A stretch of 64,000 bases of DNA, taken from assembly GCA_913775095.1 (NCBI GenBank), contig CAJYIW010000021.1, positions 1 to 64,000 on the forward strand, written 5' to 3'. Of the stretch, positions 32,042 through 41,378 are shown piece by piece. The notes beneath the pieces are model-generated. The model had not been told where the DNA came from and did no database searches. It saw nothing but the letters and a program-made list of their open reading frames with translations. Origin of the DNA: an uncultured Siphonobacter sp. (lineage in GTDB: Bacteria; Bacteroidota; Bacteroidia; Cytophagales; Spirosomataceae). Positions within the stretch are counted from its first letter, which is position 1. Every line of letters starts with the position of its first letter. The position numbers and the translations under genes were made by a program.

Positions 32042-34672
32042 ATGAAAAAACTTTTACTGATCCCTTTTCTTCTGCTTTACGGCTTAACCTGGGCTCAGAA
32101 AGAGTTACCTCAGACCCGGCACATTCGTACGCAGTCTGCTTCCGACCTGATCTTTTTACCCGCTCAGTCAACGGTGTGTTACGCCACCGGACAAACCGAC
32201 CGTCGCATTGGCCCTCCGCCGGAGTTTCTAAAAAAACGCGGGGGGCGGACCACCGCCGCTACTTCCGAGTTCATCATTGAATACGTATCCTTTCCGGACA
32301 GTGCCCGGGCTGCTTTCGAACAGGCCGTTGAAATCTGGAAATCCATTCTGGTTTCCCCGGTTCCTATTCGTGTTTACGCCATCTGGTCTGATCTGGGGAG
32401 TGGCTCGAACGGATCTATTATTCTGGGCGGAGCCCGCCCGTACGCTTACGTCACTGGCTTTCAGGGAGCTGTAAAGAGTAACACGGCTTTTCCTATGGCT
32501 CTGGCGGAAAAGTTAGCCCGGCAAAACCTGAATGGCAATCAGCCGGATATTTACTGTGAGTTTAACAGCAACAAAGCCGTCAACTGGTACCTCGGAACCG
32601 ACGGAGCAACCAACGGTTCGGCGGGACGACAGGATTTTGTTACCGTCGTTACGCACGAACTGGGCCACGGCCTCGGTTTCACCAGCTCTTTCTTCGCCAA
32701 CAACAACCTGGCGATGTGGGGCGATGACTCGAATTATGGTTATCCCCGGATGTATGATCATTACATCAAAAATGCGACCAATCAGCAACTCATCAATACA
32801 GGTATCTTTAGTAACCCTTCGACCCAGTTATACAGTCAGGTAACCGGGCGAAATCTCTTTTTTGACAGCCCCATTGCCATCGCTCAAAACGGCGGAAACA
32901 AGCCTAAATTATACGCTCCGACCACCTACAGTATTGGTTCAAGTATTTCGCATCTGGATGAAATCACCTACCCCACTGGTACAGCCAATGCCTTGATGAC
33001 GCCTTCACTGGCCCGGGGCGAAGTCATTCAGAATCCCGGACCTATCGTCCGAAATATGTTTACGGAAATGGGCTGGAAGTCTACTTCCGTCCTGCACAAT
33101 CGTCTGACGGATTCAGAAGAGTTACTCGGTCTGCCCATTGCGGTTGTAGCCCAGGTCATCAGCGATACTTCCGTGATTGGCCCGGTACGGCTTTCCTACA
33201 CCATTAATGATACGACCCGGGCTAATGCTACCACGGTACTTATGACCCCATCGGGTAATCGATATACGGCAACCCTGCCGGCTTCCCCACAGACCCGTAC
33301 CATTCGGTACTGGATTTCAACAACGGAAGTGGGTTCTCCCAACCGAACGTTCAGTAGTCCCGCCGAAGCTCCTGCCCAGGCTTTCTGGACCTTTAAGATT
33401 GGCACTGACCACACGCCCCCTACCATTACCCACGTTCCTCAATCCAGTATTCTGTCCTCGACGGATTCTCTGATGGTTGAGGCTGACGTATTCGACGACT
33501 TCAGTTTCGGTATTGATACAACGTATCTGGAGTATCGGATCAACGGCGTTGCCCGTCCTTCCGTACCCCTGCCCCGGCGGGGCTATTACGTCACAAATGG
33601 GTTTCGTACTCATAATATCTACGCTGCCGGAGCCCTGACTTTTACGGCAGAAAGTCTGAAGGGAGGCGACCGGATTGAATACCGCATCGTTGCCCGTGAT
33701 CGTTCCCGAGCCCGTAACGTAGCTTACGCACCTGCCAGCGGTTATTATACTATTACTGTAGCGGGCGTATCAGCGGCCGTGAGTGAATACGTTAATGATT
33801 TCAATGCCACTACTTCCGGCAGCGATTTTACCGGAACGAATTTTAGTATTACTACGCCCGCTGGCTTTACCGACGGAGCCATTCACTCGGATCATCCTTA
33901 CAAGGACGGACCGGAATCCCAGGGTTATGAAGCTAATTATACCTATACCCTGCTCAAACCCATTATTATAAACGAGCAGGATCCGTTCATTCGTTTTGAT
34001 GAAATCTGTCTGGTAGAGCCCGGTGACGAAGGTTCCGTTTTTGGCAGCAGTAGTTTCTACGATTACGTCGTTGTGGAAGGTTCCGTGGATCATGGAAAGA
34101 CCTGGTTACCCTTTCAGGACGGCTGGGATGCCCGGGCTAACCATCAGTGGTTAACGAGCTATAAATCGAAAATAGAGTCAGTCAATGCGAATGGAGCAGC
34201 GGTAGAAAATTCTACTTTTGCCGGAACTGCAAGTCTGTATAAAGCCCGGGAAATTAACATGGCGGGTTCGGGTAATTTCAGTCCCGGTCAGCGGGTCATG
34301 GTTCGTTTCCGGCTCTTTGCCGATCAGCTTTCACACGGCTGGGGCTGGGCCATTGATAACCTCTATATTCAAAAAGCTAAACCCATCGTTACTTCGACCG
34401 AACCAACGCCCACGCAAACGTTCGTTCAGGTATCTCCCAACCCCAGCATTTCGGGGCATTTCCTGATTACTGCCGAGTTTCCGGCTTCCACTCCGTCGGT
34501 TCATCTTTCCGTTACCAGCCTGACGGGACGAACGCTTTATCAGAAAACAATTCCACGGCCCCATTCTTTGCAGGAACGACTGGAACTGGCCTCGCTGCCC
34601 GCCGGAACCTATCTGCTACGCCTGGTTTCGGAAACGGAAGTGATCACCAGACGCCTCGTTATCACTCAATAA
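32042..34672 (+). CDS. Secreted zinc metalloprotease-like protein with a type IX secretion C-terminal domain
   Basis: The 876-residue product starts at the ATG of MKKLLLIPFLLLYGLTWAQ, a signal peptide. The active-site motif is H205-ELGH-209 within TVVTHELGHGLGFTSSFF, a zincin HExxH sequence, though a third metzincin-type His (HxxGxxH) is not obvious. The central part holds beta-rich modules. The C terminus (VSPNPSISGHFLITAEFP ... GTYLLRLVSETEVITRRLVITQ) is a T9SS type A sorting domain, so the protein is exported across the outer membrane and probably processed and anchored. It is 0 bp upstream of the next gene (TAA then ATG). Confidence 0.88.
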   Translation: MKKLLLIPFLLLYGLTWAQKELPQTRHIRTQSASDLIFLPAQSTVCYATGQTDRRIGPPPEFLKKRGGRTTAATSEFIIEYVSFPDSARAAFEQAVEIWKSILVSPVPIRVYAIWSDLGSGSNGSIILGGARPYAYVTGFQGAVKSNTAFPMALAEKLARQNLNGNQPDIYCEFNSNKAVNWYLGTDGATNGSAGRQDFVTVVTHELGHGLGFTSSFFANNNLAMWGDDSNYGYPRMYDHYIKNATNQQLINTGIFSNPSTQLYSQVTGRNLFFDSPIAIAQNGGNKPKLYAPTTYSIGSSISHLDEITYPTGTANALMTPSLARGEVIQNPGPIVRNMFTEMGWKSTSVLHNRLTDSEELLGLPIAVVAQVISDTSVIGPVRLSYTINDTTRANATTVLMTPSGNRYTATLPASPQTRTIRYWISTTEVGSPNRTFSSPAEAPAQAFWTFKIGTDHTPPTITHVPQSSILSSTDSLMVEADVFDDFSFGIDTTYLEYRINGVARPSVPLPRRGYYVTNGFRTHNIYAAGALTFTAESLKGGDRIEYRIVARDRSRARNVAYAPASGYYTITVAGVSAAVSEYVNDFNATTSGSDFTGTNFSITTPAGFTDGAIHSDHPYKDGPESQGYEANYTYTLLKPIIINEQDPFIRFDEICLVEPGDEGSVFGSSSFYDYVVVEGSVDHGKTWLPFQDGWDARANHQWLTSYKSKIESVNANGAAVENSTFAGTASLYKAREINMAGSGNFSPGQRVMVRFRLFADQLSHGWGWAIDNLYIQKAKPIVTSTEPTPTQTFVQVSPNPSISGHFLITAEFPASTPSVHLSVTSLTGRTLYQKTIPRPHSLQERLELASLPAGTYLLRLVSETEVITRRLVITQ

Positions 34673-34714
34673 ATGAATCGGGAATATCGCAGACGTTCCC
34701 TTGCTTGTTTCCCT

Positions 34715-36019
34715 ATGAAATTTCTATTCGCTGGTAGTACCCTAGTCCTTCTCTTTTCGCTGGTTTCCTGTTCGGTGCATAAACCCACGGCTTCTCTTCA
34801 AAAGCTGGACTCGCTCTGGACTTCGCCCGCTTTTGGCAATCACCACGCGGGACTCGTGCTCTACGATCCCTCCAGTAAACAGACGATTTATGCCCATAAC
34901 GCCGAACGCTACTTCGTTCCGGCTTCCAATACCAAGTTGTTTACTTTTTATGCGGGATTGAAAACCCTCGGTGATTCGGTGGAAGCCCTCCGCTATCTGG
35001 TTCGAAACGACTCCCTGATCTTCTGGGGAACGGGTGATCCTACTTTACTGAACGTAAATGTGCCCAGTACTAAAGCTCTGGAGTTTTTAGAGGGTCGTTC
35101 CGAACGCCTGTTTTACTGGCCGGGACATTTCGAGCAAAAACCCTTTGGTAATGGCTGGGCCTGGAATGACTATCAGGATTATTACCAGCCTGAAATCAGC
35201 CCGCTGCCTGTGTACGGTAACGTCGTTCGCTTTTCAGCTCCTCAGCCCCCTGCCCTCAACATTGCACCTCCCTTCTTTACACTCGAAAAAGATACCAGTC
35301 ACGCTGCCTTTCAGGTCCATCGAAGCTGGCTGAGTAATACCTTTACCGGAACGTCCGGCCCCGTTACGAATGCGTTTGAGCAGCACGTTCCTTTTCAGAC
35401 CTCCCCCGCGTTAACTGCTCAATTGCTGAGTGATACCCTGCACAAAGAAGTAACCCTACTTCCTTTATTTTCCACGAAAGTCTACCAAAGCCTTTCCTCC
35501 ATTTCGGCCGATACGCTGTATAAGCACATGCTTCAGCCTTCGGATAACTTCGTAGCCGAGCAGATTCTCATGCTGGTTTGTTCGAAGCTACAGCAGCCCT
35601 TTCAAAGTAAAACCGCCATTGATTACCTCCTGAAAAACCACCTGAGCGACTTACCGGACCGCCCGAACTGGGCCGATGGATCGGGGCTTTCGCGGTATAA
35701 TCTCTTCACGCCGCGAAGCATCATTCGTCTGCTGGAAAAGATATACACGGAATACCCTGCCGAGCGGATTTTCCCTTTACTGGCCATCGGCGGCCAGTCC
35801 GGATCGATCAGGAATGCGTATAAATCCGTGGATGGCAAGCCCTTCATTTTCGCGAAAACGGGTTCGCTATCCGGGGTTTATAACCTGAGTGGGTACCTGG
35901 TCACCAAACGGGGAAAGACCTTACTATTCAGTTTCATGAATAATAATTTCAACCGCCCCACCAGCGAGATTCGCCGCGATATGGAGCGAATTCTGACTCA
36001 GGTTCGGGAAAAATACTAA
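34715..36019 (+). CDS. dacB: D-alanyl-D-alanine carboxypeptidase/endopeptidase, PBP4 type
   Basis: The 434-residue product is a class C penicillin-binding protein that trims peptidoglycan peptides. From the ATG of MKFLFAGSTLVLLFSLVSCSV it has a lipoprotein signal with lipobox LVSC. The catalytic motifs are S71-NTK74 (PASNTKL), SDN (PSDNFVAEQ) and KTG (FAKTGSLSG). An earlier in-frame ATG directly abutting the upstream stop codon (34673) would add 14 residues before the hydrophobic segment and would spoil the signal, so I prefer 34715. It likely forms an operon with the metalloprotease gene. Confidence 0.94.
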   Translation: MKFLFAGSTLVLLFSLVSCSVHKPTASLQKLDSLWTSPAFGNHHAGLVLYDPSSKQTIYAHNAERYFVPASNTKLFTFYAGLKTLGDSVEALRYLVRNDSLIFWGTGDPTLLNVNVPSTKALEFLEGRSERLFYWPGHFEQKPFGNGWAWNDYQDYYQPEISPLPVYGNVVRFSAPQPPALNIAPPFFTLEKDTSHAAFQVHRSWLSNTFTGTSGPVTNAFEQHVPFQTSPALTAQLLSDTLHKEVTLLPLFSTKVYQSLSSISADTLYKHMLQPSDNFVAEQILMLVCSKLQQPFQSKTAIDYLLKNHLSDLPDRPNWADGSGLSRYNLFTPRSIIRLLEKIYTEYPAERIFPLLAIGGQSGSIRNAYKSVDGKPFIFAKTGSLSGVYNLSGYLVTKRGKTLLFSFMNNNFNRPTSEIRRDMERILTQVREKY

Positions 36020-36094
36020 GAGCACGTAAGCTGAAAATCAGCGGTATAAATCCAGCTTTTCGAATCTGGTCGTGGGGCTTCCGCAATTGTTCCG

Positions 36095-36102
36095 TACTTT
36101 TG
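36095..36102 (+). promoter_or_regulatory. -7 promoter element of udk
   Basis: TACTTTTG is an exact TAnnTTTG match 20 bases upstream of the udk start codon, which implies a very short leader. The same octamer precedes the HU gene. No good -33 element is seen. Confidence 0.6.
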
Positions 36103-36121
36103 CAGCGGAAATCCACAATAC

Positions 36122-36793
36122 ATGCAGTCGCAAAAACCTTTCATTGTTGGCATTACGGGTGGTAGTGCGTCAGGTAAAACGTTGTTTTTGAAGAGCCTTT
36201 TATCGGCTTTTCCTCAGGAAGAAATCACCTTAATTTCTCAGGATAATTACTACCGTCCCCGGCACGAAATTCCGCTGGACCGGCACGGCGTTCACAATTT
36301 TGACTTACCCGAGTCCATTGACTTTCAGCAATATGCCCAGCACATTCACGATTTACGCGAAGGCAGAGATGTTGAAAAACTGGAATATACCTTCAATAAT
36401 CCCGACCTCATTCCGGCCGTGCTGACGTTTAAGTCTACGCCGATTATTGTCGTGGAAGGTATTTTCGTCTTTTATTTCGAGGAAATTGCCAATATGCTTG
36501 ATCTGAAGGTGTTTATTGATGCCAAAAACAAAATCAAGCTTAATCGCCGCATTCGCCGGGATGCGGAAGAACGGGGCTACGACATCAACGATGTCCTGTA
36601 CCGCTGGGAACATCACGTCAAGCCGACCTATCAGAAATACATCAAGCCTTTTCGGGCTCAGGCGGATCTGGTTATCCCGAATAATGATCATTTCCAGAAA
36701 GGACTCGATATGCTGGTGCACTATCTGAAGATGCTGATTTCGAACCCGATCAGTCCAAATTCGGCGGCAGTTCCCTCGGATTCCGATCATTAA
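36122..36793 (+). CDS. udk: Uridine kinase
   Basis: The 223-residue protein phosphorylates uridine and cytidine in pyrimidine salvage. The Walker A motif is GGSASGKT (residues 13-20), followed by ISQDNYYRP, the substrate-binding region YTFNNPDLIPAV, the Walker B-like IIVVEGIFVFYF and the lid RRIRRDAEERGYD. It differs from E. coli Udk in length only slightly. It has its own promoter and is followed by eno with an inverted repeat between them (36840). Confidence 0.93.
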   Translation: MQSQKPFIVGITGGSASGKTLFLKSLLSAFPQEEITLISQDNYYRPRHEIPLDRHGVHNFDLPESIDFQQYAQHIHDLREGRDVEKLEYTFNNPDLIPAVLTFKSTPIIVVEGIFVFYFEEIANMLDLKVFIDAKNKIKLNRRIRRDAEERGYDINDVLYRWEHHVKPTYQKYIKPFRAQADLVIPNNDHFQKGLDMLVHYLKMLISNPISPNSAAVPSDSDH

Positions 36794-36839
36794 TAAAGCT
36801 TCCTGGGAAAATTGATTTTTCAGGACTTTCAGACCATTA

Positions 36840-36870
36840 GCAAAATGCGTTACTTTGCAACGCATTTTGC
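36840..36870. promoter_or_regulatory. Perfect 12-bp inverted repeat at the eno promoter
   Basis: GCAAAATGCGTT and AACGCATTTTGC are exact complements around ACTTTGC, which forms TACTTTGC with the last arm base, close to the -7 consensus. There is no T run, so it is not a good terminator. It lies 78 bases upstream of eno and is a candidate operator. Confidence 0.6.
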
Positions 36871-36878
36871 GGGAGTAA

Positions 36879-38228
<1,350 letters not shown>

Positions 38229-38240
38229 TTAGTTTACTCC

Positions 38241-38287
38241 AAAAGGGCTATGGATTTGAGCACTCTGCTTAAACCCATAGCCCTTTT
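38241..38287 (+). terminator. Terminator of eno
   Basis: A 13-bp stem (AAAAGGGCTATGG / CCATAGCCCTTTT) with a 21-base loop and a following T run (to 38290). Confidence 0.93.
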
Positions 38288-38340
38288 TTTTGTTAGTACG
38301 GTATCTTCGTTTTGTTTATACTTTATCTGCTGAGTTGCCT

Positions 38341-38637
38341 ATGTTCCGCGTCTGGCCTCCCAAACTTCCCGTCATTGCGATCACAATCTGGGTCGTTCTG
38401 ATTACGATAAGTGATTATAATCCACTGAAAAAAATCCAGATGAGCCGCGAACTTTCCGAGCTGGAAGCTCAGAAAGCATTCATGGAAAAAGAAATTGTTC
38501 GTGTCCGGCAGGAACGCAAGGAAATCACGCAATCCGAAGGTTCTCTGGAAACTTTCGCTCGTGAAAAGTATATGATGAAAAAGGAAAACGAAGAGGTTTT
38601 CGTACTCGTAGACGAACAGGGCAATCCCGTGGAGTAA
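38341..38637 (+). CDS. FtsB/DivIC-like septum formation initiator
   Basis: The 98-residue protein has a short N-terminal cytoplasmic stretch, one transmembrane helix (about residues 8-24, LPVIAITIWVVLITISD) and a coiled coil of about 45 residues (MSRELSELEAQKAFMEKEIVRVRQERKE) ending in EGSLETFAREKYMMKKENEEVFVLVDE. That layout and the LExxAREKYxM(K)xxxE tail are those of FtsB/DivIC, a divisome component. It lies directly downstream of eno, as FtsB often does. The start is the ATG of MFRVWPPKLP; an upstream TTG-started frame is not used. Confidence 0.88.
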   Translation: MFRVWPPKLPVIAITIWVVLITISDYNPLKKIQMSRELSELEAQKAFMEKEIVRVRQERKEITQSEGSLETFAREKYMMKKENEEVFVLVDEQGNPVE

Positions 38638-38764
38638 GTTTTCCGTTTGCTGTTTTCAGTTTTCAATTTTTGCTACTAAGGATAAATCATTTTCTCAGTG
38701 CAATAACATCAAATACAGTAAGTAGCTAACTGACAACAGAAAACTACAAACTGACAACTAACCT

Positions 38765-39268
38765 ATGATTAACGTACTTTTTGTTTGTTTAGGTAATATT
38801 TGCCGGTCTCCGCTGGCGGAGGCTTTGTTTAAAAAAGCAGTAGAAGAACGTGGTCTTTCGGATCAGATTTACTGCGATTCGGCCGCCACGAGTACGTATG
38901 AAATTGGCAATCGTCCCGATCGACGAACCTGCAAAAATGCAGAATCCCACGGCCTGAAGCTGGACCATCGGGCCAAGCAGTTGCGGAAGTCTGACTTTAC
39001 GGAGTTTGATTACATCATCGGCATGGATGATTCGAATTTTGATAACATTCACGCCATGTCGCACCGCTTTAGTGGATCATATCCTTCGCATGAACAGGTG
39101 TTTCTATTACGAAAATTTGATCCCCTCGTAGACGTTTCACGCGGCATTCCTTCCCTGCCCGATCCGTATTACGAGGCAGACGAGGCTTTCGAAGAGGTGT
39201 ATCAAATCGCCAAACGCAGTACCGAAAATTTGCTGGACTGGATCGTTAAGGAACATCATCTACACTAG
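38765..39268 (+). CDS. Low-molecular-weight protein-tyrosine phosphatase
   Basis: The 167-residue enzyme has the signature C8-LGNIC-R14-S15 (CX5RS) near its N terminus and the general-acid Asp133 in LPDPYY. The fold is the classical LMW-PTP one. It is cytoplasmic and may act on phosphotyrosine or phosphoarginine in regulatory proteins; its targets cannot be read. It is preceded by a simple-sequence inverted pair (38640-38760) and followed by a terminator. Confidence 0.94.
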   Translation: MINVLFVCLGNICRSPLAEALFKKAVEERGLSDQIYCDSAATSTYEIGNRPDRRTCKNAESHGLKLDHRAKQLRKSDFTEFDYIIGMDDSNFDNIHAMSHRFSGSYPSHEQVFLLRKFDPLVDVSRGIPSLPDPYYEADEAFEEVYQIAKRSTENLLDWIVKEHHLH

Positions 39269-39297
39269 AGACGCCCCAAAATCGGCGTCTTTTTTTG
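39269..39297 (+). terminator. Terminator of the tyrosine phosphatase gene
   Basis: A 7-bp GC-rich stem (AGACGCC / GGCGTCT) with an 8-base loop and seven T residues starts directly after the stop codon. The region that follows repeats its GGCGTC(T)n-GTTCGAATA tail at 39362. Confidence 0.85.
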
Positions 39298-39299
39298 TT

Positions 39300-39570
39300 C
39301 GAATAACTGTAGAAACGTCCATTGATGGCGTCTTTACGCGTTGTCATTCACCACCATGGTTGGTGTCTTTTTTTGTTCGAATACTCGCAAAGATGTCCAT
39401 TTATAACGTCTAGCCGGGGAATGAAAATAATTGAAATAGTAATAAAATTGCCTCTTAGCACCATGGCTGGTGTCCTCACCAACCATTAACAGCGGTATAG
39501 TGGTTAGTGTCCTCACCAACCATGGCAGATAATAAAACCGCCTCTTATCCAGACGCGATCCAGTAGCATT
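39300..39570. repeat. Mosaic of two dispersed palindromic repeat families
   Basis: This intergenic stretch contains an inverted copy of the GACGCCATAAATGGACGTC-type element at about 39308-39338, a diverged one at 39388-39414, a duplicated TTTTTTTGTTCGAATA segment, and GGTTGGTG-type palindromes at 39465-39484 (GGCTGGTGTCCTCACCAACC) and 39502-39521 (GGTTAGTGTCCTCACCAACC). It ends with GCCTCTTATCCAGACGC, matching 49.37 kb. No coding frame is convincing. Confidence 0.85.
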
Positions 39571-39639
39571 CCTACCTATTGATCGATTATCGTTTTTCAG
39601 CTTTTCTCAAGTTCTGCTTCGATTCTAACGGCTTAGGTT

Positions 39640-39647
39640 TAACTTTG
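39640..39647 (+). promoter_or_regulatory. -7 promoter element of gpmI
   Basis: TAACTTTG is an exact TAnnTTTG match, 45 bases upstream of the GTG start. The match supports starting the gene downstream of it and not at the in-frame ATG at 39579. Confidence 0.6.
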
Positions 39648-39692
39648 TCTGTACCAACATTGTACCTGATTCATTCTCATTCCCGAAATATC

Positions 39693-41219
39693 GTGAGCAA
39701 AAAAGTTCTGTTAGTTATCCTCGACGGTTGGGGTATTGCCAAACAAGGCGAAGAAGATCGTTCGGCTATCATTGCCGCTCAGACCCCTTTCTACGATTCG
39801 TTATTCGCGAATTATCCGCATTCTACCTTAGTTACCTTCGGTCCCGAAGTGGGTTTACCCGAAGGCCAGTTTGGTAACTCCGAAGTGGGTCACATGAACC
39901 TCGGAGCGGGTCGTACTGTTAAGCAAAGTCTGGTTCGTCTCAACGACGCCATTGAACAGGATACCCTTCGTCACGAACCCGTGCTGGTAGAAGCTCTGGA
40001 ATTTGCGAAAGCGAATAATAAGCCCGTTCACTTCCTGGGACTGGTTTCGGATGGTGGCGTTCACGCTCACATCAATCACCTCAAGGCCCTTTGTAACGTA
40101 GCGAAAGACAATGGTCTGGAGAACGTCTTCATTCATGCCTTTACCGATGGACGCGATACGGACCCCAAATCCGGCGTTAGATATCTGTCTGATTTACAGT
40201 CTTTCCTTCCTGCTTCCGTGGGTAAAATTGCCAGCGTTACCGGGCGATATTATTCCATGGATCGTGATAACCGCTGGGAGCGAATCAAGCTGGCTTATGA
40301 CGTGATGGTGAAAGGAATTGGTCAGCCCATTGAGGCCAGCCAGTTGATTCCTACGCTGGAAAACTCCTATCTGCAGGGAGTAACCGATGAGTTCATCCAA
40401 CCCATCGTGATTACCGAAAACAACCTGCCCGTGTCTACAATTCAGGAAGGCGATGTGGTGATTTGTTTCAATTACCGTACCGACCGCCCTCAGGAAATTA
40501 CGAAGGCCCTTACTCAGGAAAACTTCCCTGAATATGGCATGAGTAAGCTGGATATCCGTTACCTGACGATGACGAATTATAACAAGTCGTTCACGGGAGT
40601 AAATGTCATTTTCGATGATTCCAACCTGCCTTCTACGCTCGGAGAAATTATCTCGAAAGCGGGTAAGACGCAGATTCGTATCGCTGAAACGGAGAAATAT
40701 CCGCACGTAACGTTTTTCTTCTCGGGGGGGCGTAACGAACCTTTTGAAGGAGAAAACCGACTGCTGTGTCCCTCTCCCAAAGTAGCTACGTACGATCTGA
40801 AGCCCGAAATGTCAGTGTACGATGTTCGGAATACGCTGGTTCCTGAGCTCGAAAAAGCCTCAGCTGATTTCGTATGTCTGAACTTTGCTAACCCTGATAT
40901 GGTGGGTCATACGGGTAGCTTTGAAGCCGTAGTAGCCGCTTGCGAATCCGTTGACGTATCGCTGAATGCGGTCGTAACGGCAGCTCGTAACAGTGACTAT
41001 TCGGTTATCATTCTCGCGGATCACGGCAATGCGGATTACATGATCAACGACGACGGAAGTCCAAACACGCAGCATAGCCTGAACCTGGTTCCCTGCATTC
41101 TGATTGATAACGATTATAAGGCCGTTAAGAATGGAAAATTGGGTGACATTGCTCCCACGGTTCTTCACTTAATGGGCATCGAAAAACCCGAAATCATGAC
41201 GGGCGACGTTTTGGTTTAG
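39693..41219 (+). CDS. gpmI: 2,3-bisphosphoglycerate-independent phosphoglycerate mutase
   Basis: The 508-residue enzyme interconverts 3- and 2-phosphoglycerate without a cofactor. The start is a GTG giving VSKKVLLVILDGWG, where the metal-binding Asp (D11) and the family's N-terminal motif begin. The catalytic serine is S63 in GQFGNSEVGHMNLG. Further motifs are DGRDTDPKSG, RYYSMDRDNRWER and ADHGNADYM. An in-frame ATG 38 codons upstream lies before the promoter element and is rejected. It is a single-gene unit with a strong terminator. Confidence 0.96.
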   Translation: MSKKVLLVILDGWGIAKQGEEDRSAIIAAQTPFYDSLFANYPHSTLVTFGPEVGLPEGQFGNSEVGHMNLGAGRTVKQSLVRLNDAIEQDTLRHEPVLVEALEFAKANNKPVHFLGLVSDGGVHAHINHLKALCNVAKDNGLENVFIHAFTDGRDTDPKSGVRYLSDLQSFLPASVGKIASVTGRYYSMDRDNRWERIKLAYDVMVKGIGQPIEASQLIPTLENSYLQGVTDEFIQPIVITENNLPVSTIQEGDVVICFNYRTDRPQEITKALTQENFPEYGMSKLDIRYLTMTNYNKSFTGVNVIFDDSNLPSTLGEIISKAGKTQIRIAETEKYPHVTFFFSGGRNEPFEGENRLLCPSPKVATYDLKPEMSVYDVRNTLVPELEKASADFVCLNFANPDMVGHTGSFEAVVAACESVDVSLNAVVTAARNSDYSVIILADHGNADYMINDDGSPNTQHSLNLVPCILIDNDYKAVKNGKLGDIAPTVLHLMGIEKPEIMTGDVLV

Positions 41220-41232
41220 TTGTTAGTGGTTA

Positions 41233-41246
41233 GCGGCCGCCGCTGC
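41233..41246. repeat. Third copy of the NotI-containing 14-bp motif
   Basis: GCGGCCGCCGCTGC is the reverse complement of GCAGCGGCGGCCGC found at 23517 and 23546. It is embedded in a TTGTTAGT/TTAGTTG simple repeat (41220-41265) just after gpmI. Confidence 0.9.
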
Positions 41247-41272
41247 AGTTGTTAGTTGTTAGTTATACAAAT

Positions 41273-41309
41273 AAAAAACCGTCCGAATTTCTTGTTCGGA
41301 CGGTTTTTT
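41273..41309. terminator. Bidirectional terminator between gpmI and gldG
   Basis: A perfect 15-bp stem (AAAAAACCGTCCGAA / TTCGGACGGTTTTTT) with a 7-base loop, between the convergent gpmI and gldG genes. Confidence 0.94.
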
Positions 41310-41378
41310 ATTCATTAGGCCAGATTCTCACAAGTATCTCCTAACAACTAATAACAGTCAACCAATAACTATTAACCA

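Noticed and set aside
39300-39570. Insertion sequence or transposase remnant in the repeat mosaic
   Set aside because: No transposase fragment is encoded in any frame and no terminal inverted repeats with target duplication were recognised.
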